Assembly: GCA_009779525.1 (NCBI GenBank)
Contig: WREB01000042.1
Coordinates: 1 to 7,807 of the forward strand
Direction: 5' to 3'
Length of the DNA stretch: 7,807 bases
Source of the DNA: Defluviitaleaceae bacterium
GTDB taxonomy: Bacteria > Bacillota_A > Clostridia > Lachnospirales > WQUN01
The notes beneath the pieces are model-generated. The model was not told where the DNA came from. It did not search any database and saw nothing but the letters and a program-made list of their open reading frames with translations. This document shows positions 6,093-7,807 of this stretch, piece by piece (the stretch's first letter is position 1; the number at the start of each line of letters is the position of its first letter). The position numbers were made by a program, and so were the translations under genes.

Positions 6093-7021
6093 TTGAGGGC
6101 GCGTCCCTTCGTCTCGGGCCAAAGCCCCTGCGGGCGGGTAATCATGACGATTACGAGGAGCAGCCCGAAGAAGAGCATCCGCATCTCGCCTATGACCGGA
6201 ACGTCCCTGAAAAGTTCGGGAAAGATCGCGAAAAACGCGGCGCCGGCAATGACCCCGGGGATCTTGCCCATGCCGCCCAAGATCACCGCGAGCAAAATAT
6301 TCGCGGACTGCGTGAAATCGAAGGAGTTTGGCGAGATGGAAGTCATCTTGACGGCGTAGAAGCTGCCGGTCACGCCGCCCAAGACGGCGCCGAGCATGTA
6401 CGCGTAAAGCTTGTAGAGCGTGGCGTTGACCCCCATCGCCTTGGCGGCGTCCTCATCCTCGCGTATGTACGCGAGCGCCCTCCCGAACCTCGAGTACCTC
6501 GTCCTGTATGAAATGACGACGAACAGCGCGAGCAGTATCAAAAATACATAATACCACTGGCTAATCGTCGTGATCCGCGTCCCGAATACGCTTGGCCGCA
6601 TTATACCGTTAAGTCCGCTCGCGGCGCCGGTAAGGGAGAGGTTGCGCGCGGTGATCCTTACTATTTCGGCGAAACCGAGCGTGACGATCGCGAGGTAGTC
6701 GCTTCGAAGCTTAAGCGTCGGACCGCCTATCAGCACCGCGAAGACGAGCGAAACCACGATGACGACGGGGATCGTCAGCCAAAAATTCCAGGCGAACGTC
6801 TTTACCAAGATCCCGGTCGTGTAGGCGCCGATCGCGAACTTTGCGGCGTAGCCCAAGTCGCAGAGGCCGCAGTACCCGACGATGACGTTAAGCCCTAGCG
6901 CGAGCAGCATATAAAACATCGCGTTCCAAAGGACGTTTAGCGAATAGTTGTCCAAAAAAAGCGGGAGCGCTGCCGCAATCGCAAAACTTCCGAAAATCGA
7001 TGCGAGTTTATACCGGTCCAA
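6089..7021 (-). CDS. livM: Branched-chain amino acid ABC transporter, permease LivM
   Basis: This integral inner-membrane subunit of 310 residues has many hydrophobic helices (for example about 7-23, 30-49, 82-99, 155-171, 205-226, 240-268, 281-296). Family landmarks are LGLNVIVGY (42-50), FAIGAYTTG (62-70), the cytoplasmic EAA-type loop RFGRALAYIREDEDAAKAMGVN (179-200) that contacts the ATPases, ILGGMGKIPG (247-256), and the terminal RPQGLWP (296-302). In the landmark near residue 50-66 the sequence reads GYCGLCDLGYAAKFAIG, with Lys61 where relatives usually have an aromatic or other hydrophobic residue. The start is TTG at 7021: no ATG gives a full N-terminus, AAAGGA stands 8 nt upstream, and the codon follows the livH stop by 3 bp. 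Its stop overlaps the livG start. Confidence 0.95.
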   Translation of the reverse strand: MDRYKLASIFGSFAIAAALPLFLDNYSLNVLWNAMFYMLLALGLNVIVGYCGLCDLGYAAKFAIGAYTTGILVKTFAWNFWLTIPVVIVVSLVFAVLIGGPTLKLRSDYLAIVTLGFAEIVRITARNLSLTGAASGLNGIMRPSVFGTRITTISQWYYVFLILLALFVVISYRTRYSRFGRALAYIREDEDAAKAMGVNATLYKLYAYMLGAVLGGVTGSFYAVKMTSISPNSFDFTQSANILLAVILGGMGKIPGVIAGAAFFAIFPELFRDVPVIGEMRMLFFGLLLVIVMITRPQGLWPETKGRALK

Positions 7022-7024
7022 GCG

Positions 7025-7807
7025 CTACATCCTTTCGATCTCGGATTTGCCGAGAAGGCCGTTTGGCCGAAGGATCAATATCAGTATCAAAAGCCCGAAG
7101 GCGAAGACGTCCTTCCACTGCGAACCGAGGAATTGCGTGCCGAACGCCTCGAGAAGCCCCAACAGAAGCCCGCCCAGCATCGCGCCGGGTATAGAACCGA
7201 TGCCCCCGATCACGGCGGCGGTGAACGCCTTTATCCCGATCGAAAAACCCATGCTGTACTGCACGTTTCCGTAGTATACGCAGGCCATTCCGCCGGCGAT
7301 CGCGGCGAGGGACGAGCCGATGACAAACGTCATCCCGATCATCCGGTTCACGTTCACGCCCATCAGGCGGCAGGCGTCCTTGTCGAGGGCGATCGCGCGC
7401 ATCGCCTTGCCCGTCATCGTGCGCTTGATAAACAGCGTAAGCAGCGCCATCAGCGACGCGGAAGTGGCTATCAGCACGAACTGAACGTAGGTTATCTTGA
7501 CGCTCCCGAACTGCACGCCCGCCGAATTGTCGAGCCCGCTGTTAAAAAACAGGGGCTGGCTGTTGGTTATCACCATTACGGAATTATAGATCACAAGCGA
7601 TACGCCGATCGCCGTTATCAAAAGCGAAAGCCTCGGCGCGTTGAGGAGCGGCCGGTACGCGAAGCGCTGGGCTATATAGCCCAGCGCCCCGGCGACGCAC
7701 ATCGAGGCCATGACCGATAAAATTATGCCGGGCCAGCCTGCGAAATAGCCCGAAAGGAAACCGAAAACGGAAAGGCAGACGAACGCGCCGGTCATGTAGA
7801 TGTCGCC
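7025..7807 (-). CDS. livH: Branched-chain amino acid ABC transporter, permease LivH (N-terminus cut by window edge)
   Basis: The frame is open to the right edge, giving 260 visible residues that begin GDIYMTGAF, a motif near the N-terminus of LivH proteins. Compared with the usual length of about 290-310 residues, roughly 30-45 residues are missing, and the real start lies outside the window. The ATG at 7793-7795 is internal to this motif and should not be taken as the start. The protein is strongly hydrophobic. It carries the EAA-type loop GKAMRAIALDKDACRLMGVNVNR in two parts (GKAMRAIALDKD, then ACRLMGVNVNR), then GIKAFTAAVIGGIGSIPGA with GGLLLG, and the terminal LRPNGLLG. It pairs with LivM as the heterodimeric channel. 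It is the first visible gene of the operon; the binding protein gene is expected upstream. Confidence 0.95.
   Translation of the reverse strand, partial: GDIYMTGAFVCLSVFGFLSGYFAGWPGIILSVMASMCVAGALGYIAQRFAYRPLLNAPRLSLLITAIGVSLVIYNSVMVITNSQPLFFNSGLDNSAGVQFGSVKITYVQFVLIATSASLMALLTLFIKRTMTGKAMRAIALDKDACRLMGVNVNRMIGMTFVIGSSLAAIAGGMACVYYGNVQYSMGFSIGIKAFTAAVIGGIGSIPGAMLGGLLLGLLEAFGTQFLGSQWKDVFAFGLLILILILRPNGLLGKSEIERM
7030..7035 (-). promoter_or_regulatory. Ribosome binding site supporting the livM TTG start
   Basis: AAAGGA on the minus strand lies within the last codons of livH, about 8 nt before the TTG at 7021. It supports TTG as the livM initiator. Confidence 0.55.

Noticed and set aside
6093..6122. 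An upstream TTG start giving LivG ten more residues
   Set aside because: It lies inside livM with no better ribosome site. The ATG at 6092 gives an ATGA overlap with the livM stop, repeated at the next junction.
7793..7795. ATG as the start of LivH
   Set aside because: The frame continues to the window edge with GDIY just before it, part of a LivH motif that is not at the N-terminus.

Overview
The window comes from a GC-rich bacterium, most likely an obligate anaerobe. It is densely packed with genes and uses ATG and TTG starts. The gene set is a two-cluster-type Fe-S protein, a Crp/Fnr-type regulator, a sensor kinase with a very large Cache-type ectodomain, and a branched-chain amino acid ABC transporter. 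This would suit an amino-acid-fermenting anaerobe such as a member of Synergistota. Spirochaetota, deltaproteobacterial lineages and Clostridia cannot be excluded from sequence reading alone, so the taxonomic guess is weak.

Layout, left to right. Positions 1-3029 (minus strand) hold the first 1009 codons of a membrane sensor histidine kinase; its C-terminus runs off the left edge. Positions 3084-3785 (minus) encode a Crp/Fnr-family regulator 54 bp upstream of the kinase and probably in the same transcript. An 88-bp AT-rich divergent control region (3786-3873) follows. Positions 3874-4581 (plus) encode a ferredoxin-like Fe-S protein. Three bases after its stop, converging on it, lies the end of a liv operon that fills the rest of the window on the minus strand, transcribed livH (N-terminus cut by the right edge), livM, livG, livF. 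These genes are joined by a 3-bp gap and two ATGA stop/start overlaps.

How they work together. livHMGF forms the two permeases and two ATPases of a HAAT-type importer; the periplasmic binding protein is not in the window and would be expected upstream of livH. The regulator and the Fe-S protein form a divergon. The intergenic region holds a perfect 14-bp inverted repeat, GTTGT-N4-ACAAC, placed where a Crp/Fnr protein could activate the Fe-S gene and repress its own promoter. In other anaerobes, close relatives of this regulator and this Fe-S protein often sit beside hcp (hybrid cluster protein) and nitrosative-stress genes. No hcp is present here, so that role is an inference. The kinase is the least understood component: it has about 585 residues of predicted extracytoplasmic sensor between two membrane helices, then HAMP, PAS, HisKA and an incomplete HATPase domain.

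No RNA genes, mobile elements, CRISPR arrays or clear intrinsic terminators were seen. No gene-free stretch exceeds 88 bp.
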